From Thermocladium modestius JCM 10088 (GTDB taxonomy: Archaea; Thermoproteota; Thermoprotei; Thermoproteales; Thermocladiaceae), in contig BBBF01000005.1 of the NCBI GenBank assembly GCA_001315925.1, forward strand, positions 1 through 64,000: a DNA stretch of 64,000 nt, read 5' to 3'. The notes below the pieces were generated by a model, which had not been told where the DNA came from, searched no databases, and saw only the letters and a program-made list of their open reading frames with translations. The position numbers and the translations under genes were made by a program. Positions 1 to 9,716 of this stretch are shown one piece after another. Within the stretch, counting starts at the first letter, position 1; each line of letters opens with the position of its first letter.

Positions 1-1105
1 TCAGTAGCTTATTTTTCGAAGCAACAGCGATCCCATTATTATCAATGCCATGGAGATCACGCCCAATGCTGTAAATGCGGAGGCGAAGCCGAGGAATCCA
101 AGCATTCTTCCAATCAAGTATGGAGATGCCGTTCCTCCAAGCTGGGTCATGAAGTTCAAGAAGGCGCTGGCGCTGCTTATCCTTGCCGATGACTTGGATG
201 ATGCTAGGGAGGGGGATGCGTAGAATCCATACATGAAGCCCATCATGGCCATAAATGTCTCTTGGAGCGGAAAGGGAAGCCAGTATATTATCAACACTAT
301 TGCCGCTATCATGGAGGAGCCCAGTATGCTTGGAGCCACATAGCCGAACCTATCTCCTATTGCCCCCCCTCCTATTATAGTCCCTATGGAGCCCAGCGCC
401 GTTGATGTGAAGGCATATATTCCGCTCATTGAATGGGTTGCCCCCCCAGAACATGAACCGAGTAGTAGGTGGACCAAGCAACAAAGCCCAGGTAGGAAAA
501 GCCGGCGGCGAACCGTATCAGTCCCATCCCAACCACCCTAGCATTAATTGCTGGAGAGCTTGCCGATTTGCCGCTCTTCACATCGGTCCCAAGCAGCAAT
601 GCCGTCAACGGAATTAATGGGATCCCGTATGAAATGAATGGAATTGTATGATTGAATGAGAATAACAGCGGAGTTACCGCTATTGAAATGGATGATCCAA
701 TGAAGAAGGCACTTTGATAAATGCCGACAGCCAACCCACTCCGCCTCTGAGTCGCTACTACTAGGCTGACCAGGAACACATATATAAAGGACGATAACGA
801 GCCCGCCACGAACTGCAGCATCAATACGTAGCCGTATGAATTGATGAATGATGGAAACGACAAGAATATGATGGCTAATGCGATGCCGGCAATTATGGCG
901 CCCTTAGCCCCCCAGCCCTCTCCACCAATGTTCCGCTGGGCATCATAAAGGCAGTATATCCAATCCAGTACGCCGTAACCAGCAATCCCTCAATTGATGG
1001 ATCCACGTGCATTAATTGACCCAGAAATGGCAATAGGGATGGCGTTGTGAACCTAATCATGACTATCAATAAAAATACGCCGAAGGCCAGCGGCAGTGGC
1101 TTCAC
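1..1105 (-). CDS. MFS transporter (frame broken twice)
   Basis: Probable 12-TM major facilitator superfamily carrier of about 365 residues; substrate not predictable. The N-terminal piece (from a GTG at 1105) carries hydrophobic helices and the loop 2-3 signature MPSGTLVERAG; the C-terminal piece carries the second-half equivalent GDRFGY, and ends with TGA at 1-3. The frame breaks at a C6 near 907-912, where GAKGAII continuity needs 4 bases, and at a C7 near 441, where VLGATHSMSG continuity needs 5. Joined across these points the protein is continuous and of normal MFS length. It lies downstream of a divergently unrelated glycoprotein gene on the same strand. A few more N-terminal residues could be added upstream of the GTG. 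Family assignment is firm, function unknown. Confidence 0.8.
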
Positions 1106-1148
1106 GACTTTTTGAGGCGGTGTTATGTTTAATTGCGTTACGCCCTGG

Positions 1149-2463
1149 CTATGTCCCTCCCTTCCTGCCTATTAAGGTTGATACGGCCCAGAGAAACAGA
1201 ACTATAGCGCCCACCTCAATGTAGGTCCTATACTTAGCCCCCCCAACATGAATTAGGCTACTTAATTCCAGTAAATTACCGCCTTGTAGCGATATCTCGC
1301 TCATGGATATCGCCGGCGGGGGTGACTGTTGAGTAGAATTGCCTCGGCGATTGGATACCCATTGTTATGATGGAGGAATTACCCGTCCACGTAGATGATA
1401 TGTTGGCGGTCCCCCCCTCCATGGTATCCGCGCCGAAGTTCCAAGCACTTGGTGGGCGTAGGATGCGCGTTCCATTGACTATAAACAGCGATAAATTAAT
1501 TGAGGCGGCGGTGAATTCGGCAATGCTGGAGTTACCAAACCCCCCCCGACCACAAGCTCCGCATCGTATAGATTACCAAATGGAGTTAGCCGTCCGCCAT
1601 CAACCATGAACCAAGCATCGCTGGGTAACCGCGTCGATGTTTTCCAATCACCTATGGATGAATTGACTCCAATCACTAGATAGTAACTACTTCCATTACT
1701 ATGGACCTCCTCGAATAGGCGCGCATTGAGGGGGGGCAGCGATGAATTGCCTAGGACATGGCTTCCAAATAGGTAGTTACCCTCGCTTATCAGCGGTGCA
1801 TTCAGCTGCGGGCCGCTTTCATTCCATATATTTATAACAGACATGAACTTGCCATTATAATATGCAAGCTCGTCTTGTATGAAGTACGTACTTCCATTTA
1901 AGATCATGTTGCATTCAATTGAATCCCGTAGCTGCTGGACTCCGCCATTCCTATCTCGACGACCCCCCCACGAATCCAGTGGCATTATATTCATACGACG
2001 TGAGCGATCCATTGCTGTACGCCACGCCATAATCTGCCATCCCCCCCACGGGCATGTTGACCCTGGCCGCCTCCAATGGATTCACCGCCTCGTAGACGAA
2101 TGACCTAGATTCGACCTGACCATCGGCTTGCATCAGAATTGCGTAGGAACCGTTACTCAATATTACCCTTCCCACTACATGATTTCCACTCCCATTGAAG
2201 TATACCATTAATTGGCCAGCATGGGAATAATTACTCAATTCATTAAACGGAATCAAATATACATTTACGGATGAGTTGGAGATAACATCTATGTCCACTA
2301 GGCTCATGGAATCCGTTGAAAAGCTCTGATAATATGCCCCATTTATGAACTTATAGAATGATAGATTAATGGACGGTATGGCAGGCAGTGCCTGGACGTA
2401 ACCGGCAATCGCAATGCCCGACGTCAATAACGCCGCAAATACTATTAACGATGCCAACCGCAT
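1149..2463 (-). CDS. Secreted, membrane-anchored glycoprotein (frame broken)
   Basis: Unrecognised exported protein of about 435 residues. The ATG at 2463 begins a signal-peptide-like stretch (MRLASLIVFAALLTSG), followed by a long Asn/Ser/Thr-rich ectodomain with many N-x-S/T sequons, and a C-terminal hydrophobic anchor (VGAIVLFLWAVSTLIG) followed by RK. Stop codon at 1149-1151. The open frame changes at a C7 near 1960, at a C8 near 1541, and once more near 1340-1370 in ordinary sequence; reading across these gives one continuous protein. The topology (signal, glycosylated ectodomain, C-terminal anchor) is that of archaeal cell-surface proteins. No domain family is recognised. The downstream neighbour on the same strand is the MFS carrier, about 45 bases away, so the two may be co-transcribed. 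Confidence 0.65.
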
Positions 2464-2658
2464 TTAACCCCAGTCCAGGCACTGGATTAAATCCCAAACA
2501 GTCAAGGTGTAATGGTCTAGTAATAGGATTTCTTCCTTAGTGGGGCATGGCTGAACCTCGCGATTCTGGTGACCCTACATTACTGAGGGCTTGATGGGCA
2601 TTATCAGTTGCAATGCATAGCTCGTCGCAATAATAGATAAAAACGCCATAATCTCACA

Positions 2659-3283
2659 TTGAAATTCGTGGATCCCATCGTATACTTGATTATCGGCGTT
2701 GGGGTTGCTTACTTAGTAATAGGAGCGATGCTGTCATTTTATTCATTGAAGGCTTTTCAATTGCTTCGCAATTCCAAGCTGCTTGGTCTAGCCCTTGGTT
2801 TTTTGCTTCTTGGGATAGCCGTATTGATGGAGAGCGCGCTATCGCTTATATATGGAATAGATAGGATAGTATATCTATATTCCAGGGCAGTCTTCGTCCA
2901 CGCCCCCCCTAGTGGCTGTATTATATAACGTGATCGTGTTGGCCGCGTACATAGCCTTCGCTTACTCCGTCACCAACATATCGACATCTGCCTCTCCATT
3001 AATTTTGATAAGCCTTTATTCAAATCCATTGATGCAATTGCTTACTCCTGCAATTCAATTATACGTGGCGCTCATGCTATGGATTCAATACTACAAGGGA
3101 AACTCACTGGTAATATCAAATGCTGTTGCATTCACTTTATTGCTGGTGGATAACTTCGTGCTTCAAGCGTTAAGCGGCAAGCTGCATCCATTTCTATCAT
3201 TATTGATCTTCTCAGTGATAAGGGTGCTTGGCTTGGCTTTTTTGGTAAATGGAGCCACCAAAGTGAATTACCATGAGGGATAA
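2659..3283 (+). CDS. Polytopic membrane protein, partner of wHTH gene
   Basis: Unrecognised integral membrane protein of about 205 residues with six or seven hydrophobic segments and almost no soluble domain. The start used is a TTG at 2659, about 20 bases after the A/T-rich stretch AATAGATAAAAA, which fits a leaderless archaeal transcript. The frame is broken by a C7 at about 2903: the first piece ends in HAPPSG, the second resumes at VAVLYNVIV, and a run of 6 or 3 bases would join them. The stop overlaps the start of the following winged-helix gene by 11 bases, so the two are translationally coupled. Such membrane-protein plus HTH pairs are common in archaea and suggest a membrane-linked regulatory unit, but no ligand can be inferred. 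Confidence 0.6.
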
Positions 3284-3542
3284 GAAGAAGCGCAGTAGGA
3301 TAGAAATAATAGCGGACATATTGGCTTACCTTGATAAGAATGGTTGCTCCAGGCCAACCAGGATGGCCACGGCCCTGAACTTATCATATGATAAGTTGAT
3401 GGATTACGTAAAGGAGTTGGATCAGAGAGGCATGATAATGACAAATATGGAGGGCATATGCATCACGTCCCGTGGCCTTCAATTTCTCCGGGAGTACACC
3501 AGGTGGAGCAACTTCGCTAAGTCGTTTGGAATAGATGTTTAA
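3273..3542 (+). CDS. Winged helix-turn-helix regulator (HTH_45-like)
   Basis: Small 89-residue DNA-binding protein. A basic N-terminus (MRDKKKRSR) leads into a helix IIADILAYL, the turn-helix region PTRMATALNLSYDKLMDYVKEL, and a wing with GMIMTNMEGICITSRGLQFL. This order and the closing TSRGLQFLREY match the archaeal single-domain winged-helix family often labelled HTH_45. The ATG overlaps the end of the preceding membrane-protein gene, which argues for coupled translation and for autoregulation of the pair. Frame is intact and there is no long G/C run inside it. Target sites are unknown. Confidence 0.75.
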   Translation: MRDKKKRSRIEIIADILAYLDKNGCSRPTRMATALNLSYDKLMDYVKELDQRGMIMTNMEGICITSRGLQFLREYTRWSNFAKSFGIDV

Positions 3543-3627
3543 CTGCCATCCTTCTAAAGGATCAGGGGCCCCCCCTATGTGGAACAGCTCATCTCAATTA
3601 ATGTGAGGCGAGGCGGTCTATTTTCAA
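3543..3627. other. Short convergent intergenic region
   Basis: Short spacer between the convergent winged-helix gene and the flavoprotein gene, containing a GGGG run joined to a C7. No gene, RNA or clear terminator is visible apart from scattered T-rich stretches. Confidence 0.5.
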
Positions 3628-4969
3628 TCAGCCCTCAGGCATTAACCTGCGTGCGGCCATTATCAGCGGGTCCCAGGCCGTGGATAGAGGAGGCAAGTAT
3701 CCCAGCTCAGCGAAGAATAGGTCCTTTATAGTGAGGCCGTGTTGCACCGCCACGGCTATCACGTTTACCCTGGCCAGCACCCCCCCTCCTCGCCCACTAC
3801 CTGGCCTCCTATTAGTTTGCCCTTATTATCGCTTACCAGCTTGACCCAAGTCAAACCGCCGCCAGGATAATACCTAGACCGCGTTCGTGCCTTTATTATG
3901 GAGGTCCTCGGATTAAGTCCCAGCTTTATCGCGTCCCCCCCCTCCTTTACCCCCCCGGTGGATCCTATCTTCAAGTCGAAGAACCTAGTTATGCTGGTCA
4001 ACACGACTCCGGGGAACACCATGTCGCCGCCGGCCGCATTGACTCCAGCCACGTAACCCATCTTATTCGCTATCGGGCCGAATGGGGGCAATTGTTCTAT
4101 GTCCAGTGATCGCGTTGACTGTCTCCACCACGTCCCCCCCGGCCGCGTATATGTCCGGCTTGCTTGTCCTCATGTGGTCATCAACTATTATTCCGCCGCT
4201 TCCTCCCACGTTCAATCCAGCATTAATCGCAAGCTCGGAATTAGGCCTTATGCCCGTCGCCATCACTACAGAATCCCCCCCGCGTACCTTCCCTTACTTG
4301 TCTCCACCACCATTCTTCCATTTATGTCCAAGCCCACCGAAACCGCTTCCTCTCCCAATACGAGATCGACAGCCCCCCCTCTTAATTTATTCTCCACTAT
4401 CGCTGACATATCGCCGTCCAGTACCCTCGAGAGCAAGTGATTGGACCTGGATATGATAGTTACTCGCTTCCCTAGGCCTGCCAACGCCTCCGCCATTTCA
4501 ATCGAGAGGAAGCCTCCCCCCCCACTATGATTATGTCTCGCGCTGACCATAATCGTTGCTTGACCATGGCTGCATTGGCTGGATGGTACACTGTCAATAC
4601 ATCGCCGTTGATTGGTATATTGGGCAATCTAGGCCTAGCTCCCGTCGCTATTATCAATTTATCGTATTCGATAAAGCCGCGTCGCCCTCCCTCATTAACC
4701 ACCAGCTCCCCCCCATCCCTTATTTCCATTACCTTTGTGTTTATCTTCACGTGAGCTCCCTTTATTTTTTCAAATTGAGATGCATCGTATGCCGAGAATA
4801 ATCGCTCATCCGAGAAGTATCCGCTAACATAATATGGTATCCCGCAAGGCGCGTGCGATACAATCCTGGTTTCCTCCAACACGACTACATCGGCATCATT
4901 ATTCAGTTTCTTGGCTCTCGAAGCCGCGCTCATGCCGGCCGCCCCGCCTCCTATTATGGCTATTTTCAT
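3628..4969 (-). CDS. CoA-disulfide reductase / NADH oxidase-like flavoprotein
   Basis: FAD- and NAD(P)H-dependent pyridine nucleotide-disulfide oxidoreductase of about 445 residues, cytoplasmic. The N-terminus MKIAIIGGGAAGMSAA is the FAD dinucleotide fold. SHAPCGIPYYVSG holds the single redox Cys typical of CoA-disulfide reductases and NADH oxidases. LIIATGARPR, then a second dinucleotide fold (IIIVGGGFLSIEMAEAL), ATGIRPNSELA and DIYAAGDVVE follow in family order; the C-terminal dimer domain has QVVGEE and AVAVQHGLTIKDLFF. The frame breaks at a C8 (4510), at a C7 (4270), at a C5 (4087, 4 expected) and at a C7 (3780). Stop at 3628-3630. The ATG lies at 4969 and no conserved neighbour shares the unit. 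Likely roles are thiol redox balance or NADH-dependent peroxide or sulfur reduction; the substrate cannot be fixed from sequence. Confidence 0.85.
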
Positions 4970-5089
4970 AAATAGGCTGGGAAGCAGCGCCTTTTTAAGG
5001 CGGAGAGAATGGATTGAATTTAGGCGGCCAGGGCCGCATCTTGGTGGGGGGGCAATTCGCGACGGGGGCCTGGAGGAGTTAGCCTAACC

Positions 5090-5641
5090 TCACTTCATAT
5101 ATGTCCTCATATATGGGTCCCCTGGGGGGGTTAAGGTGCTCTTCTTCAATTTAATCGAATTCACGTCCTGCCACCCGAAATCCGCTTCTTGCCATTCATT
5201 TATTGCCTGGATCAGCTTAGCCTTATTCCTGCCGCTCTTGACCCTGGCCATGGTTATGTGGGGGGGTGAGAACTCATCGGAGTCCTTCCCAACTATATCA
5301 GATAATGCTTCATTAACGGCATCGCGAAATGCAGCCGCCTCATTGCTTCCCTCTCCCATTCCGACCCATACAACTCTAGGGTAATCCATGTTTGGAAAGG
5401 CGCCCGTTCCAGTTAAGTGGATTCTGAATCCATTTCCGGTTATAGTTGATAATTTGTTCGCTATCGTGGGAACAATGGAATCCTTCACCTCCCCCCCTAT
5501 GAACCTCAATGTTAGGTGTAGATTATCCAGTTCCACAAGCTTTAGATCAGCGCCGCTTGACTCAAGTTCCTCCTGGAAGCGCTTCAATTTGCTCCGCACG
5601 GTCTGGTTGTTTATGTCTATGGCTACGAAGAGCCTCATCAT
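5090..5641 (-). CDS. thpR: RNA 2',3'-cyclic phosphodiesterase (ThpR/LigT family)
   Basis: Intact 183-residue 2H phosphoesterase that opens 2',3'-cyclic phosphates on RNA, historically called 2'-5' RNA ligase. The two catalytic H-x-T-x motifs are visible: HLTLRFIG at about residues 43-50 and HITMARV at about 129-135. MRLFVAIDI at the N-terminus and VWVG in the middle are also family-typical. Length is normal. The first two codons are both ATG. Three in-frame G/C runs occur; the C-terminal TPPGDPYM may contain one extra Pro. The gene sits 6 bases downstream of a small ORF and behind a winged-helix gene on the same strand, so it may end a three-gene operon. Confidence 0.92.
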   Translation of the reverse strand: MMRLFVAIDINNQTVRSKLKRFQEELESSGADLKLVELDNLHLTLRFIGGEVKDSIVPTIANKLSTITGNGFRIHLTGTGAFPNMDYPRVVWVGMGEGSNEAAAFRDAVNEALSDIVGKDSDEFSPPHITMARVKSGRNKAKLIQAINEWQEADFGWQDVNSIKLKKSTLTPPGDPYMRTYMK

Positions 5642-5647
5642 CTATTT

Positions 5648-5854
5648 CTATCGAGTTTCGATTAAAATGTTTTGCTTGACGCCCTCAAACATGGAGTGGT
5701 AGATAGCTTCCAGATCGGTTCGCCTAGACTTATAGATTAATTCGGGCGAGCCGCAGCCGATGAACGTTGAGGATCTAATTGAGGGCTTAATGCGTGTAGG
5801 ATCAATTATTGAAGGTGGTAGATATGTTATAAATCCACCTGCCCAGCAATTCAC
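5648..5854 (-). CDS. Small hypothetical ORF between regulator and thpR
   Basis: Possible 68-residue protein, not recognised. Its GTG start overlaps the TGA stop of the upstream winged-helix gene (CTGTGAAT), and it ends 6 bases before the thpR start, which is good operon geometry. Against it, a plus-strand ORF beginning MNVEDLIEGLMRVG at 5760 covers the same bases and also looks protein-like. Only one is likely real. No motifs allow a choice. Confidence 0.3.
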   Translation of the reverse strand: MNCWAGGFITYLPPSIIDPTRIKPSIRSSTFIGCGSPELIYKSRRTDLEAIYHSMFEGVKQNILIETR

Positions 5855-6241
5855 AGGTCTCTGGGCTCGTGTGGCCGCCCCCCCTGCCGCACTCCTTTAT
5901 ATATGGGCAGAAAAAGCATGGAATTCCCCATTAATAGCTCTATGTCGGTTCCCATGCCGCTTTTCATGCCCTCCATTAACGTCTTAGCCTTCTTTATGCC
6001 GGCCTCCGTTAATCGTATCACGTACTGGCTTCTCTTATCTCCCCCCTACCTTATCCCGCTCTATGAATCCCCCCCTCCTCTCCAGCTTGCTGAGGGCCGG
6101 TATGCCTGTCTTGCTGTTTATCCCCCCCGCCATTCTCCATAGTTCCCTTTGGTTATATTGATTGCCTAGCTTTACGAGGGCTATCAATATCTTGCTCTCG
6201 TTCTCATCAAGTTCCCCATAATCTCCTTCCTCGCTCATCAT
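5851..6241 (-). CDS. Winged-helix transcriptional regulator (frame broken)
   Basis: DNA-binding protein of about 128 residues. After an acidic N-terminus, LDENESKILIALVKLG, then NQRELWRMAGGINSKTGIPALSKLERRGFIERDK, form a winged-helix core with a recognition helix; the wing continues in another frame as RSQYVIRLTEAGIKKAKTLM. The break is at a run near 6040 (GGGGGG where continuity needs fewer). C-terminal residues after a hydrophobic LLMGNSMLFLPIY segment may serve in dimerisation. Start ATG-ATG at 6241-6236 faces an A/T-rich promoter region shared with the divergent dehydrogenase gene at 6472, making it a candidate regulator of that operon, which is inference. Confidence 0.65.
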
Positions 6242-6471
6242 TCCTCTACATTCATTGCTGATTAAAAACGTTGCGTCAACGTAATCATCTTTGTTATACA
6301 GATGTAGTATATATAATTAGAAAAGCGGGCATTGACCGTGTCTAGGCACGATTACGCAACAATGATAACAACGGTCGAGACGCGTTAAATCGATCTATTA
6401 TTATACTAGTAAAATTTTTTAAACTGGAAAAGCAGACGTAGAATTGCTATGTCATCAAACGGTGATCGGAT
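6242..6471. promoter_or_regulatory. Divergent promoter region
   Basis: A/T-rich 230-base spacer between the divergently transcribed regulator and the dehydrogenase/hydratase gene. A TATA-like stretch (AAAATTTTTTAAACT, about 6412-6426) precedes the plus-strand start, and GTAGTATATATAATTAG (about 6305-6321) is another candidate core promoter. No RNA gene is seen. Confidence 0.45.
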
Positions 6472-8503
6472 ATGGATATAAGGAAAGTTGCGGTTATAGG
6501 GGGCAGGCGAGATGGGCCACGGCATAGCCGAGGTCTTCGCAATAAATGGGTTTCAGGTAAACCTGATGGACGCATATGAGGATGCCTTAAAGAAAGGATT
6601 GAATAGAATTAGAGAAAGTCTCTCAAAGCTCGCCGAGAAGGGCAAGGTGAAGAGCGTTGATGAGGTGATGAGCAATATAAATTCATTCACGGACCTGGCG
6701 GCTGCGGTGAGCAATGTGGACCTTGTTGTTGAGGCGGTGCCCGAGATAGTTGACTTGAAATTGAAGATATTCAAGGAAGTCGACGCATCAGCGCCGCGCC
6801 GCGCGATAATCGCTTCAAACACAAGTAATATACGCATAAGCGACCTGGCCGCCGTAACTGCTAGGCTGAGATGGTGGTCGGCATGCACTTCTTCAATCCG
6901 CCCGTGGTGATGAAGCTGGTCGAAGTAATAAAGGGAGAGAAGACAAGCGACGATGTGATGCAGCAGGTCTTCGACCTGTCCAAATCCCTCGGCAAGACTC
7001 CGGTCAAGGTACTCAAGGACTCGCCTGGCTTCATAGTGAACAGGATACAGGCGCCGGAATTGCTTCTTCTATGCTTGATACAGGATAAGGGAATTGCATC
7101 ACCGGAGGAAGTCGATGCGCTGCTGCTCGGCCAGGGACTGCCCATGGGCGCATACGAGTTGCTGGACTTCGTGGGTATAGACGTGGTTTACCACAGCATG
7201 GAGTACTTCTCCAAGGCATTGTCCAGCGACTATGGTAAGTGCAGTACAATACGGAGGCTGTATGAGGAGAAAAAGCTAGGCAAGAAATCAGGCGCGGGAT
7301 TCTATGACTGGAGCAAGGGGGGGAGGCCATCAATAGATATATTGAAGGCAACGAGTAAGGTGAGCCTTATGGACTTCTTCGCCGTGGAGATAAATGAGGC
7401 GGTCAAAGTTATGGAGGAGGGGGATCGCCGAGAAGCCGGAGGATGTCGATACCGCGGTGATGCTTGGACTGAACAGGCCATTCGGTCCATTCGGGGTAGC
7501 CAAGAGCCTCAGTAACAGCGATGTAAAGGCGAAGCTAGAATCCCTGGCCAAGGAGTTCGGCGTAGATGTGTTCAAGCCGGCTAAATCAATAGCTGAGGGA
7601 CGGCTTAGGGAGGTAGCGCAGGGCAGGATAAAGTTCGTGATTGAACAGCCAAAGGCCCAACAACCTGTCAAGGAGGCAGCCAAGGAGGAAGTAATCGCGG
7701 CTGGGAAAGGCGTTGGCCAGTACGAGACCATAAAGGTGGAGAAGTTCGACTTCAAGGTGGCCAGGATAAGCATAAACAGGCCCAAGTATAATACGATAAA
7801 TGGCAAGGTGCTCGATGAATTGAACTCAGCGATAGACTCGTTGTGGGATGACCCAGAGGTAAACGTCGTGGTGATCACGGGAGTCGGCGATGTAATGTCG
7901 GCCGGCGCCGATTTAACGGGCTTCTACTTCTCCAACCCCCTCCAGTTCACCGAGTTCTCCAGGAGGGGGGGAGAAAGGACCTTCAGGAAGCTAATGGAAA
8001 TGCCAAAGCTAACAATAGCAGCCATAAAGGGCTACGCGCTTGGAGGAGGGCTCGAGCTATCCCTGGCCTGCGATCTAAGGGTGTCCACCGAGGATGCCCA
8101 GCTTGGATTCCCGGAGGTCACCCTAGGCTTAATACCGGGGTGGGGGGGAGGCACTCAACGCGCGGTCAAGTTGATTGGAGTGAGCAGGGCAAATCAATTG
8201 ATACTAACCGGGGAGAGAATAAGCGCGAAGACGGCATTCGAGTGGGGGATTGGTGAATGCCCTATTTCCCAAGGAGGGCTTCGACGATAAGGTGATCCAG
8301 TACGCCAAGGAGATAGCGAGCAGGACGGCGCCGATTTCAATAGCGCTAGCCAAGAGGTTGACCAATAAGGCAGGTGAGGTGGCCAGCGATGTCGGCTTGG
8401 AGATGGAGTCCACCGCGATGGGCTTGCTGTTCTCCACGGAGGATCTAAAGGAGGGAATAACAGCATTTGCGCAGAAGAGGCAGCCCAACTTCAGGGGAGA
8501 TGA
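6472..8503 (+). CDS. Bifunctional 3-hydroxybutyryl-CoA dehydrogenase / crotonyl-CoA hydratase
   Basis: Fusion enzyme of about 670 residues that hydrates crotonyl-CoA and oxidises 3-hydroxybutyryl-CoA to acetoacetyl-CoA. The N-terminal half is a 3-hydroxyacyl-CoA dehydrogenase: VAVIGAGEMGHGIAEVF NAD fold, VVEAVPE, SNTS, VGMHFFNPPVVMKLVEV, and DSPGFIVNR. The C-terminal half is a crotonase: ISINRPKYNTIN, SAGADL, IAAIKGYALGGGLELSLACD, FPEVTLGLIPGWGG. In autotrophic Thermoproteota such fusions act in the 4-hydroxybutyrate part of the carbon-fixation cycle. Frame breaks: G5 at 6497 (4 expected), a lost C near 6862, G5 near 7419 (4 expected), an extra G near 8250, and G4 near 8494 (5 expected), after which TGA overlaps the thiolase ATG. 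The thiolase completes the next step. Confidence 0.9.
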
Positions 8504-9706
8504 GCATGGATGTATATATAGTCGACTTTTTGAGAACCGCGTTCTCGCGGTCTCGTCCCAATGAGCCCGAGAAGGACGTATTCAATTCGATAAGAATGGA
8601 TGAGGCCCTGGCCAAGTTGATACGGGAGTCTATAAATAGGACCGGGGTTAATCCGAAGGAGATAGGCGACGTTATAACCGGTTGCGCGCTTCAGGCGGAC
8701 GAGAACTGGTTATACGCTGGTCGCCACCCCCCCGTCTTTCTAGCCGATCTGCCCGTGGAGGTGCCCGCAATGGCCGTGGATAGGGCGTGCGCGTCCAGCA
8801 TGACATCCATCTCAATAGGGGCTATGGAAATAATGAGCGGCAACTCCGATATAGTGCTGGCGGGCGGCATGGAGCATATGACCCATGTTCCAATGAGCAA
8901 TAACCCCCCCCATGTCGCGATAAACTTCAAATTAATGACTGACCCTCATTATGCTCACCTCCAAATGGGCATTGGCTACAACATGGGATTAACCGCGGAG
9001 AACCTGGCTCGGTACGCGAAAATACCGAAGGAGGAGATGGATCAGTTAGCATACAGAAGCCACATGTTAGCGGCTAAGTCGCTTGAGGAGGGGGGGTGGT
9101 TCAAGGGCGAGATACTGCCCCTCGAGGTCGAGTACCAGGGAGATAGGATAGTGGTGGATAGGGATCAAAGCATAAGGCCCGACACCACGCTCGAGCAAAT
9201 ATCGAAACTGCCTCCAGCGTTCATGCCTAACGGCGTCATAACGGCTGGCAACTCATCCCCCCCGCTCAACGCAGGCGCATCGCTGGTCATGTTGATGTCC
9301 GAGAAGAAGGTAAAGGAATACGGGTTGAAGCCTCTTGCCAAGATAAGATCCATGGGGGGGTGGGCAGGCGTTCACCCGGCTCTGATGGGAATGGGGGGGC
9401 CGGTGCCGGCCAGCCAGAAGGCGCTGCAGAGGCTGGATTGAGGCCGGAGGACATAGATTACTGGGAAATAAACGAGGCGTTTGCGGTCGTGGTTCTATAC
9501 GCGGTTAAGCAATTGGGGCTTGACATCAATAGAGTCAACATACACGGCGGCGCGATAGCGATTGGGCACCTCTAGGGGGGGCCACTGGGGCTAGGATAAC
9601 TGGAACCCTGGCCAGGATATTGAATGAGAAGGGAAAGAACCTTGGCGTCGCCACGCTCTGCGTGGGTAGTGGGCAGGGATTCGCAATAGTGCTGGAGAGG
9701 GCTTGA
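8500..9706 (+). CDS. Acetyl-CoA C-acetyltransferase (acetoacetyl-CoA thiolase)
   Basis: Thiolase of about 400 residues that cleaves acetoacetyl-CoA to two acetyl-CoA. The nucleophilic Cys is in [15 protein letters not shown] and [14 protein letters not shown] supply the catalytic His, and CVGSGQG the second Cys. The start is ATG 8500 ([10 protein letters not shown]), overlapping the end of the hydratase gene, so the two are one operon. Seven G/C runs lie inside; four or more appear to add a codon to a conserved motif (HPPVFLA for [13 protein letters not shown] for [15 protein letters not shown] for MGMGPVPA). The frame breaks near 9434 (AGGCTGGA, one base short) and near 9569 (CACCTCTA, one C short). 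Together with the upstream fusion this gives the acetyl-CoA-releasing end of a 4-hydroxybutyrate-type cycle. Confidence 0.92.
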
Positions 9707-9716
9707 TAAAGGAAAA

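Noticed and set aside
1-1105. Classifying all frame-broken genes as pseudogenes
   Set aside because: The breaks hit essential genes as well, and lie on length-anomalous runs; single-gene decay is not the likely cause.
4082-4456. Plus-strand ORFs opposite the flavoprotein gene
   Set aside because: The minus strand carries unmistakable conserved motifs; these are antisense shadows rich in Pro and Ser.
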